DNA of 64,000 bases, taken from contig NZ_LR882982.1 of NCBI RefSeq assembly GCF_904831005.1, positions 3,162,001 through 3,226,000 on the forward strand, in the 5' to 3' direction. The notes beneath the pieces were generated by a model. It saw nothing but the letters and a program-made list of their open reading frames with translations, did not search any database and was not told the DNA's origin. Position numbers and translations under genes: made by a program. Each line of letters starts with the position of its first letter. The first letter of the stretch is position 1. Source of the DNA: Microbacterium hydrocarbonoxydans. Its GTDB lineage: Bacteria; Actinomycetota; Actinomycetes; Actinomycetales; Microbacteriaceae. This document shows, one piece after another, positions 15,077-23,610 of this stretch.

Positions 15077-15957
15077 GCTTCAGCACGACCACCCCGATCC
15101 TCACCGCCACCGGGCACGACGTCAGCTTCGGGGGCACCATCCGCTCCGAGTGGATCAAGCTCCGCAGCATCCGCTCCACGTGGTGGACGTACGCGGTCCT
15201 GGTCGTGATCGCCGTCGGGGTGGGAATCCAGATGTCGTCCTCGACGAGCTTCGCGTGGTTCGACGGAGAGGTCGCACAGATCGGCCAGCAGGCCGCCGGA
15301 GTGAACGTCGTGAACATCAGCACCGACGTCAACGTGCTCGTCGTGAGCGTGCTGGGTGTGCTGGTGATCGCGGGCGAATACAGCACCGGGATGATCAGAT
15401 CCACTTTCACGGCGGTTCCCCGACGCGTATCCGCCCTTCTCGCCAAAGCATTGGTGTTCGCCGCCCTCACCTTCGTGATCGGCGCACTGGCGCTGGCCAT
15501 CACGATTCCGTTCTCCATCGCGCTGCTCGCTGCGAACGGAATCGACGTACGTCTGGACGACCCGCACTACTGGGCTTCCATGGTCGGCAGCCTCGTCTAC
15601 CTCGTGCTGATCGGACTCCTGGCCTTCGGCATCGGTGCCCTGCTCCGCAACGTGGTCAGCGGCATCGCCACAGCCATCGGCCTCGTACTGGTCCTGCCGC
15701 TCGCCGTCGGCCTGCTGGCCGGCGTTCTCGAGTCGCAGATCTGGTTGAGAAACCTCACGGCGTTGCTTCCCTTCAACCTGGGCCGCGCCATGACCACACA
15801 TCCGGGCTACGCCGAGTTCTCCTCGCCCGGGTCGCCGGTCGAATCGCCGGAGGGACTCTGGGTTCTCGAGCCCTGGCAGGGGGCGCTCGGCCTCGTCGTC
15901 TGGGTGGTCGCGCTGCTCATCCCTGCGATCGTCTTGCTCAAGGGTCGCGACGCCTGA
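15073..15957 (+). CDS. ABC-2-type exporter permease
   Basis: A 294-residue membrane protein with about six hydrophobic segments: one after IRSEWIKLRSIRSTWWTY (a standard ABC-2 permease opening), a pair around VVSVLGVLVIAGEYSTGMIRSTF, and three more to the end. It pairs with the ATPase at 14150, whose stop it overlaps by ATGA. The paralogue at 59559 has the same IAGxxGVxxIxxEYxxGxxxxTF motif. The exported substrate is unknown; drugs, lipids or peptides are usual for this type. Confidence 0.85.
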   Translation: MSFSTTTPILTATGHDVSFGGTIRSEWIKLRSIRSTWWTYAVLVVIAVGVGIQMSSSTSFAWFDGEVAQIGQQAAGVNVVNISTDVNVLVVSVLGVLVIAGEYSTGMIRSTFTAVPRRVSALLAKALVFAALTFVIGALALAITIPFSIALLAANGIDVRLDDPHYWASMVGSLVYLVLIGLLAFGIGALLRNVVSGIATAIGLVLVLPLAVGLLAGVLESQIWLRNLTALLPFNLGRAMTTHPGYAEFSSPGSPVESPEGLWVLEPWQGALGLVVWVVALLIPAIVLLKGRDA

Positions 15958-15968
15958 GCGGGCCACCA

Positions 15969-16008
15969 CGCTCCGATTCCCAGACATCGCTGTCAGAGAA
16001 TCGGAGCG
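15969..16008 (+). terminator. Hairpin terminator after the ABC-2 permease
   Basis: Perfect 11-bp arms CGCTCCGATTC (15969-15979) and GAATCGGAGCG (15998-16008) around an 18-base loop, starting 12 bp beyond the permease stop. It lacks a T-run, as is common for actinobacterial terminators. Confidence 0.65.
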
Positions 16009-16099
16009 ATTCGGGACTGAGGATGAACTATCGCCGTGCGGGTGGCGGAGGGACGCATGATCAGAACTGGCGACGAGGCAGCCCCTCGCTCGCGCAGGT

Positions 16100-16734
16100 C
16101 GCGGCGACTGCCGGAGTGAGCCGAGGAATACCTCAACGTCGGACCGGCTGAGCGTAATCACTTGTTGGCCGTAGTACGGATTCCGCCAGACAACTGAAGT
16201 GGAACCATCGCCCTTGACGAACTCCGCCCAGAACGCCTTCGTTCGGAAGTAGTCCGCCGTTCGCACGGCGTTGGCGTATTCGTAGTGCTCGTTGGCCTTC
16301 TGAAAGTGCGCCGCGCGGATGATGAAGTCGATGCGCTCGATGAGGCGATCGCCAAGTCGTTTGGCTCGGGTTGTGAGGTCCCCAGCGTTCGCTAGCCGCT
16401 GTCGTTCGACACGGACCTGGCCCTCGATGCGCGCCACGTTCGCAACGACCAACGAACGGCTGGACTCATATAGCGAGTCGAGGTTGCTCCGACCGAGCCG
16501 GATCGCCTCGAAGTCACTGAGGTGAGTGCTCTTGTATAGCATCATCGCGAAGAGATCGGTCTCGCTGAGGTTCAGCTGCCCGCCATCGCCGGAGAAGATC
16601 CGGTCGCGGAACACCACGAACTCGTTGCGCACGTTCTTCAGAAGCCGCATGTCCGGGACGAACCGTCCCGCAAGGTCGACGAGGTCGTCGGATACCTCGT
16701 GTTCGATGCCGCGCAGAATCTGAGTGGGGGGCAC
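16100..16734 (-). pseudogene. Truncated KAP/YobI-like P-loop NTPase fragment
   Basis: About 210 codons with the C-terminal signature of large KAP/YobI-like NTPases: VPDMRLLKNVRNEFVVFR, then LSETDLFAMMLYKSTHLSDFEAIRLG, a helical stretch, and VVWRNPYYGQQVI. The P-loop and Walker B that precede this part in intact proteins are missing (a stop lies just upstream near 16757) and the frame then runs on through the 3' end without family features. Base composition is visibly less GC-rich than its neighbours. Intact relatives are several times longer and are linked to phage defence or mobile islands; this looks like a leftover of such an island. Confidence 0.6.
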
Positions 16735-17022
16735 GCGAACAGAGCATTGGGGAGCCTGTTATTGCTACTCGCGGATCACGTGCATGTCGATGAGCTCGAG
16801 CGGTATAAGCCTGCGATGCGGGGAAACGCCGACTACCTGGTCTCGCTCGACGCGCATGAGCGCCGTTGAACGCAGCGCGCATCTCACTGGACCGGTGTCG
16901 CCCTCGCGGGATGAGGGTCGCGCACCCTCGGGCCGAGTTGGTGCGATCCTGAGTCTGTCAGCGGGCGCCGGGGGGCGTGCGCTGACATCGGGTGTGACGC
17001 CCGGCGGGCACCGGCGTCACCC
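16735..17022. other. Gene-poor stretch with a possible short coding fragment
   Basis: No complete gene is seen. A + strand frame ending at TGA 16867-16869 encodes about 50 residues (ending YLVSLDAHERR) with a protein-like mix but no recognisable domain; it may be the 3' tail of a lost gene beside the NTPase remnant. Around 16991-17021 imperfect inverted repeats (GGTGTGACGCC with GGCGTCACC) occur next to the sulfatase terminator. Confidence 0.3.
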
Positions 17023-17065
17023 GGGATGCTCCGCCAGCGTTACCTCCCTCGAGGCGGGGCATCCC
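17023..17065 (-). terminator. Hairpin terminator of the arylsulfatase gene
   Basis: Arms GGGATGCTCCGCC (17023-17035) and GGCGGGGCATCCC (17053-17065) pair at 12 of 13 positions with a 17-base loop. It lies about 38 bp downstream of the sulfatase stop on the - strand. Confidence 0.6.
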
Positions 17066-17102
17066 ACCTCGAGGACGTCTCGCTGCGCGTAGTCTCACGC
17101 GT

Positions 17103-19460
17103 TCATTGCTTGAGCATGGCGACGGCGAGTTTGTGCTCGTCGTCGATGAGGTGTGAGTGGTCGTCGTCTCCGAGGTCGATGCGCACCCAGTCGATCCGGC
17201 CTGAGAACTCGTTGCCGGTCGCTGCGTAGTCCGGAGAGACCGGGGAGGCGAGATCGCAGCCGACATCGACGGTTTCGTCGAAGGTGAACTGGAACGGGAG
17301 CGTCTTCTCGACTCGGCCTTCGCCGACCTTCTCGTCGCCGGCGTAGAGCGTGACGGTGCCGCCCTTGCCCAGACCGCCGCCGTCGTAGGCGAAGTGCGCG
17401 CGGAGCTCCTGATTGCCCACGGGGACCTGGCCGTCTGCGCGGACGATATCGACCTGAATGCCGAGCACGTTGTAGGCGAATGCGAGGGCGCCGTTCTTGG
17501 CGTAGAACGACCAGCCGCCGTACGCCCCGCCCTGTGCGATGAGCACGCCATCGGCACCGGTTTCTGGCACTGAGACCTGAGCGGAGACGGTCCACGACTT
17601 GTTCTTGATGTTGATCGTCGAGTTCTCGCTCAGTCTTTTCATGCCCGGATAGAACTTCTGGGAGTCGCTCGTGATGAGCTGCGGTCGTCCCGCGATGTCG
17701 GGATTCAGTCGCTCCCCGGATCGGATGTCGAGGGGCAGCACGTTGAAGCGTGCCGCCTGGATGAGGAACAGCCGCTGCAGGTGAGCGAGGCGTTCGGGTT
17801 CCTCGGCGGCAAGGTCGTTGGACTGTGTCCAGTCTTCCTCGACGTTGTACAGCTCCCAGACGTCGTCGTCGAGGCCATGGGATGACGCGAGCCAGGGGTC
17901 CTTGTGCTTGGCCACTGCCGTCCAGCCCTTGTGATAGATCGCACGGTTGCCGAGCATCTCGAAGTACTGCGTCTCGTGCTGCTCGGCCGCGTCGGCATCG
18001 GCATCCGTGAAGGTGTAGTTCATTGGCGTCCCCTCATAGGGACGCTGAGTCACCCCGTTCACCATGCTCGGCTCAGGGATGCCAGCGGCAGCCAGCACGG
18101 TGGGTGCGACATCGATGACATGGCTGAACTGGTTGCGGATGCCGCCCTTCTCCACTCCGCCATTTGGCCAGCTGACGATCGTGCCGTTGCGGGTGCCGCC
18201 CCAGTGGCTGGCCACTTGCTTGGTCCACTGGTACGGGGTGTCCATCGCGTGGGCCCAGCCAATGGCGTAGTGGTTGTACGAGTTGGGGGTGCCGATGTCG
18301 TCGATGTGGTCGGCGACGTACTGCTCGGTCTCGATCTCGTTCATGTGGTTGATGGTGAAGCCCTCGTTCGTCGTGCCGTGCATCGACCCTTCGGCACTGG
18401 CGCCGTTGTCGCCGATGATCACGTAGACGAGCGTGTCGTCCAGGATGCCGAGCTCCTCGTAGGCGTCGAGCAGCCGGCCGACGTGGTGGTCGGCGTAGGC
18501 GAGGAATCCGGCGTAGACCTCCATCTGGCGGGCGAGAGCGAGCTTGATCAGATCACTCATCTCGTCCCACGCGGGGATGCCCGGGCTGCGCTCGGTGAGT
18601 ACGGCGTCGGGCGGGATGACGCCGAGCTCGAGCTGGCGCGCGAACGTTTCCTTGCGGATCTCGTCCCAGCCCTGGTCGAACTGTCCTTTGTACTTGTCGG
18701 CCCACTCAGCAGGCACATGGTGTGGTGCGTGGGTGGCGCCGGGGGCGAAGTAGGTGAAGAACGGCACGTCGGGTGCGAGCGACTTCTGCTCCCGCACCCA
18801 CGCGATCGCCTTGTCGGTCATGTCGCCCATGAAGTGATAGCCGTCCTCGGGGGTACCCCAGGGCTCGACCGGTGTGGTGTTCTCGTACAGGGCTGGGTAC
18901 CACTGGTTGGTCTCGCCGCCGATGAAGCCGTAGAAGTACTCGAAGCCGTTGCCGGGAGTCGGCCATCCGGTGAACGGGCCGATGGCGCTCGCCTGCCACA
19001 CGGGTACCTCGTGGCACTTGCCGAACTGCGACGTGTTGTAGCCGTTGAGCTTCAGCGTCTCGGCCAGCGGGGCACAGGTGTTGGGCCGCACGGAGCTGTA
19101 ACCGGGTGCGGAGGTGGCGATCTCGGTGATCCCACCCATGCCGACTGTGTGGTGGTTGCGGCCGCTCAGCAACGCCGCCCTCGTAGGTGAGCAGAGCGCC
19201 GTGGTGTGGAACCGGGTGTACTTCAGTCCTGCAGCCGCAACGCGCTCGAAGTTCGGGGTCTGCACGGGTCCGCCGAAGGAGCTGGAAGCGCCGAACCCGG
19301 TGTCGTCGATGAGCACGATCAGGACGTTCGGAGAGCCCTCAGGGGGGCGCACCGGGGTGATCGGCGGGAACGTGGTGTCGGGGTCGGTCGCGTCGTAGGT
19401 GACCGTGCCCGTGTAGGCGAGGTCCGGGATCGGAAGTACAGCTCGTTGCACGTCGGACAT
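17103..19460 (-). CDS. Arylsulfatase (long actinobacterial AtsA type)
   Basis: A 785-residue type I sulfatase. LIDDTGFG (Asp52, Asp53) supplies metal ligands; the CSPTR core at 90-94 is the formylglycine site, whose Cys90 must be oxidised by a formylglycine-generating enzyme; IIGDNGASAEGS is a further conserved block. The length, with an added C-terminal beta-rich region, matches the long mycobacterial AtsA-like proteins. It hydrolyses sulfate esters; the real substrate is unknown. No signal peptide is seen. ATG 19460 has AGGGAG upstream, and the longer frame to 19592 lacks support. No modifying enzyme is encoded in this window. Confidence 0.88.
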   Translation of the reverse strand: MSDVQRAVLPIPDLAYTGTVTYDATDPDTTFPPITPVRPPEGSPNVLIVLIDDTGFGASSSFGGPVQTPNFERVAAAGLKYTRFHTTALCSPTRAALLSGRNHHTVGMGGITEIATSAPGYSSVRPNTCAPLAETLKLNGYNTSQFGKCHEVPVWQASAIGPFTGWPTPGNGFEYFYGFIGGETNQWYPALYENTTPVEPWGTPEDGYHFMGDMTDKAIAWVREQKSLAPDVPFFTYFAPGATHAPHHVPAEWADKYKGQFDQGWDEIRKETFARQLELGVIPPDAVLTERSPGIPAWDEMSDLIKLALARQMEVYAGFLAYADHHVGRLLDAYEELGILDDTLVYVIIGDNGASAEGSMHGTTNEGFTINHMNEIETEQYVADHIDDIGTPNSYNHYAIGWAHAMDTPYQWTKQVASHWGGTRNGTIVSWPNGGVEKGGIRNQFSHVIDVAPTVLAAAGIPEPSMVNGVTQRPYEGTPMNYTFTDADADAAEQHETQYFEMLGNRAIYHKGWTAVAKHKDPWLASSHGLDDDVWELYNVEEDWTQSNDLAAEEPERLAHLQRLFLIQAARFNVLPLDIRSGERLNPDIAGRPQLITSDSQKFYPGMKRLSENSTINIKNKSWTVSAQVSVPETGADGVLIAQGGAYGGWSFYAKNGALAFAYNVLGIQVDIVRADGQVPVGNQELRAHFAYDGGGLGKGGTVTLYAGDEKVGEGRVEKTLPFQFTFDETVDVGCDLASPVSPDYAATGNEFSGRIDWVRIDLGDDDHSHLIDDEHKLAVAMLKQ

Positions 19461-19702
19461 CGCCACTCCCTGAGGTACGGCGAGCCGGTCTCGCCCTGTG
19501 CGGTCGAGCGTATGCGCCACGCGCGAGGCGGAAACGGGCGGGTCACCCTTCGAAGGTGAGGGACGAGAACGTCCCGTCCCGCGAGGCCGCATCCTGTATC
19601 TGGCAGGCGGCGCCGGGGGCGTTGTCCGGCCGTTCCAGGCTCAGAACCATCTGCCGCCGAGAAGGAGCTTCTTGACGGCACTTCCACGAAAGCAGGATCC
19701 CC

Positions 19703-20194
19703 ATGGCTGATCTCATCGTCATCGCATACGACTCCGAAGCGGACGCGGAAGCGGCGTACAACCGGGTGCAGGAGCTGCAGGGCGACCTCGTCGTAGAGCT
19801 CGCCGGGCTCGCACTCGTCAAGGTTGACGGCGAGGGTAAGACCAAGGTCGAATACCCCGGGACCACCGGCAAGGTGGGCGCCGGTGCCGCCGGCGGGGCT
19901 CTCTTCGGCGGACTGATCGGGATCCTCTTCTTCGTCCCCTTCGCGGGACTGATCTTCGGAGGACTCTTCGGTGCCCTGTTCGCGGGCCTGGACAAGACTG
20001 GCTTGGACGCCGAGTTCCGCAACCGCGTGAAATCGACGGTCACCGCCGGGAAGTCCGCCATCGTCCTCTACGCCGTGAAGCTCACCGAGGACAAGTTCGC
20101 CGCAGCGCTCGCTCCGTACAACGGCACCGTCGTGCAGACATCACTGTCGGAGGAAGACGAGAAGGAACTCATCCACGACCTGGGCTCGCACTGA
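19703..20194 (+). CDS. DUF1269 membrane protein
   Basis: A 163-residue protein with a soluble N-terminal part (ADLIVIAYDSEADAEAAYNRVQEL), a central glycine-rich double transmembrane hairpin (GAGAAGGALFGGLIGILFFVPFAGLIFGG), and a soluble C-terminus ending in acidic residues. This is the DUF1269 pattern; such proteins are linked to stress or membrane tolerance, but their role is not settled. It diverges from the sulfatase gene and is followed by a strong hairpin. Confidence 0.82.
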   Translation: MADLIVIAYDSEADAEAAYNRVQELQGDLVVELAGLALVKVDGEGKTKVEYPGTTGKVGAGAAGGALFGGLIGILFFVPFAGLIFGGLFGALFAGLDKTGLDAEFRNRVKSTVTAGKSAIVLYAVKLTEDKFAAALAPYNGTVVQTSLSEEDEKELIHDLGSH

Positions 20195-20225
20195 TCGATC
20201 GCTACGTGTGCGCTGAGGCGGTCGG

Positions 20226-20260
20226 CCCCAGATTCGTCGCGCGGGACGACGAATCTGGGG
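20226..20260 (+). terminator. Strong hairpin terminator after the DUF1269 gene
   Basis: Perfect 14-bp arms CCCCAGATTCGTCG (20226-20239) and CGACGAATCTGGGG (20247-20260) with a 7-base loop, about 30 bp downstream of the stop codon. Confidence 0.75.
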
Positions 20261-20372
20261 AGGCTGCTGCGCCATCCGTAGCCGACGCACCACCTCCGCA
20301 GCCGGCCCCATGCCTCTCAACGCCGGCGTCGGCGATGGGCGGCATCGTCACTCCACCTCGTTCGGGTAGGCC

Positions 20373-20640
20373 ATGAACGATCCTCGTTCGGCGCTGGCCC
20401 ACCGCCCAATCCAGTGGCATTGGACGATGTTCTTGCTCGGTGCGGTGTACGCCGTGCCCGCGATGATCGTCATGCCGTTCAGCCCAACAGCGGGCTCGCT
20501 CTCGCGGTCGGGGTCATCCCGGTCGACGCATTCGATCTTCCCGGCTACCGCAGAGGTCGACGCATCATCCCCCTCGTGGGGCTCCTCAGCGCTGTGGGGT
20601 TCCTGAGGGGGAGGGGGCAATCGAGCGCACGAGAGCGCAC
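20373..20640 (+). pseudogene. Probable frameshifted remnant of a membrane protein
   Basis: In the 20195-20727 gap no intact gene is evident. From ATG 20373 one frame gives a hydrophobic run (HWTMFLLGAVYAVPAMIVMPF) that turns polar near 20480, where a second frame becomes hydrophobic (NSGLALAVGVIP, then RRIIPLVGLLSAVGFL). Joined at a frameshift they read as one membrane protein fragment of about 85 residues. A 110-residue frame on the other strand (20680-20348) is proline- and acid-rich and unconvincing. Family not recognised. Confidence 0.35.
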
Positions 20641-20727
20641 GAAATCCCCGAGATTCCGCGGAAGTCGGGTCGGGGGTCATAAGCAGCGCCGACCCGCCCG
20701 GGCTTATGACCCCGCGCTGACGCGCGG

Positions 20728-21969
20728 CTAGCCTCGAGCGGTCATCCGGCGGATCTGCTCGGCGTAGCCGTCGAGGACGTCGAAGATCCCGCGGTGCTGC
20801 CAGACTCGGTTGCGTCCCTGGCCGGTCGTCTCGGTGAGAACCCCGCGATCGGTGAGCGTGTCCAGCGCGCGCAGTGCCGCCATCTCGCCGAGTCCGAGCG
20901 CGCTCATGAGGTACTTCGTGTTCACCGCGGGCTGGCCGACGAGCGCGGGAAGGACCTTCCAGACCGCAGCGTCGGAGCGGACGCCCTGTAGCTGAGCGCG
21001 GGATTCGTCCAGCTGCTCGACGAGATCGTCGACCAGCTGCGTTCCGGTGGACGCGGCGATGCGACTCGCCATGGCGAACTCGCGGATGATCGGGGCGGCG
21101 TCGCCGGCTCGGAAAGCGGTCAGCGCCTCGAAGTAGCGCCCGGTGTTCACGAGCAGTCCTGCAGAGATCGGTACCGCGGTCGAACCGACGAGACCCTTGT
21201 TGCGCAGGATCGACTGCGCGAGCGCGCGGCCGGTGCGCCCGTTGCCATCGATGAACGGGTGGATGGTCTCGAACTGGGCGTGTGCGACCGCGACCTGGAC
21301 GAGCACAGAGATGTCCTGACGCTTCACGAATCTGACCAGGTCACTGATCGCACCGGGAATCCGATCGTGATGGGGCGCTATGAACTCCGCCTGTCTGGGG
21401 CCGGCGTTGCCGGGGCCGATCCAGACCTGTTCCTGACGGTAGGCGCCAGCTTCGTGCTCGTGGCCGGGCTCGTGGCGCATCAGAGCGTGGTGCATCTGCA
21501 GGATCGAATCCTCGGAGATCTCGTCCGAGAGCGCGAGGGCTGCCTCCATGGCGCGGACGTTGCCGATCACCGTGAGCGCGTTGGCCTTGTCGCCTTCACT
21601 GATCTCGGCGAGAGCCAGCTGCTTCGCCGACGTCGTCAGCTGCTCGATCTGGGAGCTGGACGCGGACTCGGTGCGCAGCAGGATCGCGGTCATCGGTCCC
21701 AAAGCCGGGTTGTCGGTGCCGAGCGTGCGCCGTGCATGCTCGTCGAATGCGACCAGCTGGCGCGTGGCGTCTTCGACATCGGCGGCGTCTTCGCTCGGGA
21801 CCTGCGGGCTCCACTGAGCGATCGGCGCAGTGACCGTCGCCTCATACGGCCCGGTCTGACGCACGACCTCGGCCCGGGAGAACATCTCCGGTGCCCGCGG
21901 CACCCAGTCGAGTGTCTCGCGCGAGACAGCATCGATGGGGATGCGGGTGCGGGGCGAAGACGTGGACAT
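20728..21969 (-). CDS. Fic-domain protein (AMP-transferase type) with C-terminal winged helix
   Basis: A 413-residue Fic protein. The core motif HPFIDGNGRTGR (237-248) has the catalytic His, the acidic residue and both arginines intact. N-terminally, SSSQIEQ near 105-110 fits the inhibitory (S/T)xxxE motif of class II Fic proteins, but Gln replaces the usual Gly/Asn after Glu. The C-terminal segment VNTKYLMSALGLGEMAALRALDTLTDRGVL is a winged-helix-like DNA-binding region, suggesting autoregulation. Such proteins AMPylate target proteins; the target is unknown and no antitoxin gene is adjacent. ATG 21969 lies six bases after a TATGAT box, suggesting a leaderless message. Confidence 0.88.
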   Translation of the reverse strand: MSTSSPRTRIPIDAVSRETLDWVPRAPEMFSRAEVVRQTGPYEATVTAPIAQWSPQVPSEDAADVEDATRQLVAFDEHARRTLGTDNPALGPMTAILLRTESASSSQIEQLTTSAKQLALAEISEGDKANALTVIGNVRAMEAALALSDEISEDSILQMHHALMRHEPGHEHEAGAYRQEQVWIGPGNAGPRQAEFIAPHHDRIPGAISDLVRFVKRQDISVLVQVAVAHAQFETIHPFIDGNGRTGRALAQSILRNKGLVGSTAVPISAGLLVNTGRYFEALTAFRAGDAAPIIREFAMASRIAASTGTQLVDDLVEQLDESRAQLQGVRSDAAVWKVLPALVGQPAVNTKYLMSALGLGEMAALRALDTLTDRGVLTETTGQGRNRVWQHRGIFDVLDGYAEQIRRMTARG

Positions 21970-21975
21970 CACGCC

Positions 21976-22007
21976 ATCATACCAACACGTAAGTAATCAG
22001 GTGTTGG
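21976..22007 (-). promoter_or_regulatory. Fic promoter with inverted-repeat operator
   Basis: TATGAT (21981-21976) is a near-consensus -10 box. Immediately upstream is a perfect inverted repeat, CCAACAC (21982-21988) and GTGTTGG (22001-22007), covering the -35 region. Its place suits repression, possibly by the Fic protein's own winged helix, though that is inference. Confidence 0.5.
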
Positions 22008-22050
22008 CAGTGAAACCGCAATCCCTCAGTTTTCATTGTGCGCTCCTTCT

Positions 22051-22070
22051 GGTACTGTCTGTACGTACCA
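22051..22070 (+). promoter_or_regulatory. Putative GntR operator before the polyol permease
   Basis: Contains GTCTGTACGTACC; its reverse complement GGTACGTACAGACAGTACC matches the elements before the aldolase (23552-23571) and the sugar-binding lipoprotein (29616-29635). The shared core is GTACGTAC, R, GAC. It lies about 107 bp upstream of the permease start. Confidence 0.5.
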
Positions 22071-22176
22071 ACCGGACAAGCGTTGCAGAACGCAGATGTC
22101 CGCCAATGCGAAGAGAATTGTGCAGAGCACTCTGCGGGCCCAGCACCGCCGAGAGCTCTTGCAAGTGAAGGACGAC

Positions 22177-23514
22177 ATGTCAGCGACGACTGCAATCCGC
22201 TCCGGCGGCCGCGATGCGCAGGGCTTCATCGAGAAGATCGGTCTGCCCCGCCCGCTCATCTGGGGATTCGTGGGGCTCTTGCTCTTCATGATCGGTGACG
22301 GGGTCGAGTCGGGGTACATCGCCCCGTACCTCGCGGCGCACGGTGCCGGGTCCGAGACCAATGCGGCCGTGATCATCTCGGTCTACGGCCTGATGGTGAC
22401 TCTCGGCTCGTGGCTCTCGGGGGCGCTGTCCGATGTCTGGGGCCCTCGCCGCGTGATGATCATCGGCCTCGTGCTCTGGGTCGCGCTCCAGATCCTGTTC
22501 CTCGGCGTCGCGCTGCCCACCGAGAACTTCACACTCATGCTGATCGTCTACGGGCTCCGCGGCATCGCATACCCGTTCTTCGCCTATGGATTCCTCGTCT
22601 GGGTGCTCGGCGCCAGTCCGGCGCATCGGCTCGGCTCGGCGGTCGGATGGTTCTACTTCGCGTTCACCGGTGGCCTGCCTACTCTCGGATCTCTGGTCGC
22701 GAGCGGCACGCAGCCGCTCATCGGTGAGTACCTCACGTTCTGGGTGTCCCTCGGGCTCGTCATACTCGGCGGTATGGTCTCGCTCATCGGACTCCGCAAA
22801 GCGAAGGGCGGGGGGCGTCTGGCGGCGCCTGAGGTCACGACCGGACGCAGTCTCGTCAACAGTGTCGCCATCGCGTTCACCAACCCGCGAGTGGGTCTCG
22901 GCTGCCTGGTGCGCATCGTGAACACCGCTCCGCAGTTCGGCCTGTTCGTCTTCTTCCCGACGATCTTCGCCGTCGAGCTCGGCTTCGGGACCGCGGGATG
23001 GCTTCAGCTGGTCTTCATCCTCGGCGCTGCCAACATCTTCGCCAACCTCTTCTTCGGCGTCCTCAGTGATCGTCTCGGCTGGCATCGCACGCTTCGCTGG
23101 TTCGGTTGCATCGGCTCCGCCGTCAGTGTGCTGATGTTCTACTTCCTCCCGCAGTACGTCAGCGATCAGTACTGGGTCTCCGCCCTGTGCGCCGCTCTGT
23201 TCGGTATCAGCCTCGCCGGTTTCACTCCCATCTCGGTGCTGATGTCGCTCATGGCGCCGGGGCAGAAGGGCAATTCGATCGCTGTCCTGAACCTCGGCGC
23301 GGGCGCTGCCACTTTCGTGGGACCGCTCATCGTCGCTCTGTTCCTTGCCCCCCTCGGGGCGGGCGGAGTGACCATCATCTTCGCTGCGATGTACGTCCTG
23401 GCCGGCATCTCCGTCCGCTGGCTCAAGGTCCCGGACGAGGCTCAGCGCATCGTCGCGGAGGGCGGGACGCTCGACGAGATCACCGCGCACAACGAGCGGA
23501 TCACGAAGGACTGA
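22177..23514 (+). CDS. MFS polyol permease (RbtT/DalT-like)
   Basis: A 445-residue, 12-helix major facilitator permease. The opening IEKIGLPRPLIWGFVGLLLFMIGDGVESGYIAPYL closely follows the pattern of ribitol/arabitol proton symporters (RbtT, DalT). The cytoplasmic loop motif between helices 2 and 3 is SGALSDVWGPRRVM. It probably imports a sugar alcohol. ATG 22177 is chosen for the GAAGGA ribosome binding site; the frame is open upstream to 22036 but would overlap the operator. The aldolase follows after a gap that holds a second operator copy. Confidence 0.85.
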   Translation: MSATTAIRSGGRDAQGFIEKIGLPRPLIWGFVGLLLFMIGDGVESGYIAPYLAAHGAGSETNAAVIISVYGLMVTLGSWLSGALSDVWGPRRVMIIGLVLWVALQILFLGVALPTENFTLMLIVYGLRGIAYPFFAYGFLVWVLGASPAHRLGSAVGWFYFAFTGGLPTLGSLVASGTQPLIGEYLTFWVSLGLVILGGMVSLIGLRKAKGGGRLAAPEVTTGRSLVNSVAIAFTNPRVGLGCLVRIVNTAPQFGLFVFFPTIFAVELGFGTAGWLQLVFILGAANIFANLFFGVLSDRLGWHRTLRWFGCIGSAVSVLMFYFLPQYVSDQYWVSALCAALFGISLAGFTPISVLMSLMAPGQKGNSIAVLNLGAGAATFVGPLIVALFLAPLGAGGVTIIFAAMYVLAGISVRWLKVPDEAQRIVAEGGTLDEITAHNERITKD

Positions 23515-23551
23515 CGCCGGGCTGTCCATCCCAGTACACCCGTACCTGGCC

Positions 23552-23571
23552 TGGTACGTACGGACAGTGCA
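23552..23571 (+). promoter_or_regulatory. Putative GntR operator before the aldolase-kinase operon
   Basis: TGGTACGTACGGACAGTGCA, sharing GTACGTAC followed by GGAC with the two other sites in this cluster. It sits 40 bp before the aldolase start, so the aldolase and kinases have their own regulated promoter in addition to read-through from the permease. Confidence 0.5.
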
Positions 23572-23610
23572 ATACATACCAGCTCGTTCGCGGGCACGAA
23601 AGGACAAGCA

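Noticed and set aside
15007..16734. A 575-codon open frame on the - strand
   Set aside because: Only the first 210 codons resemble a protein family (KAP/YobI-like NTPase). The rest is antisense to the ABC permease and is rich in Asp, Arg, Gly and His, as expected for a shadow frame in high-GC DNA.
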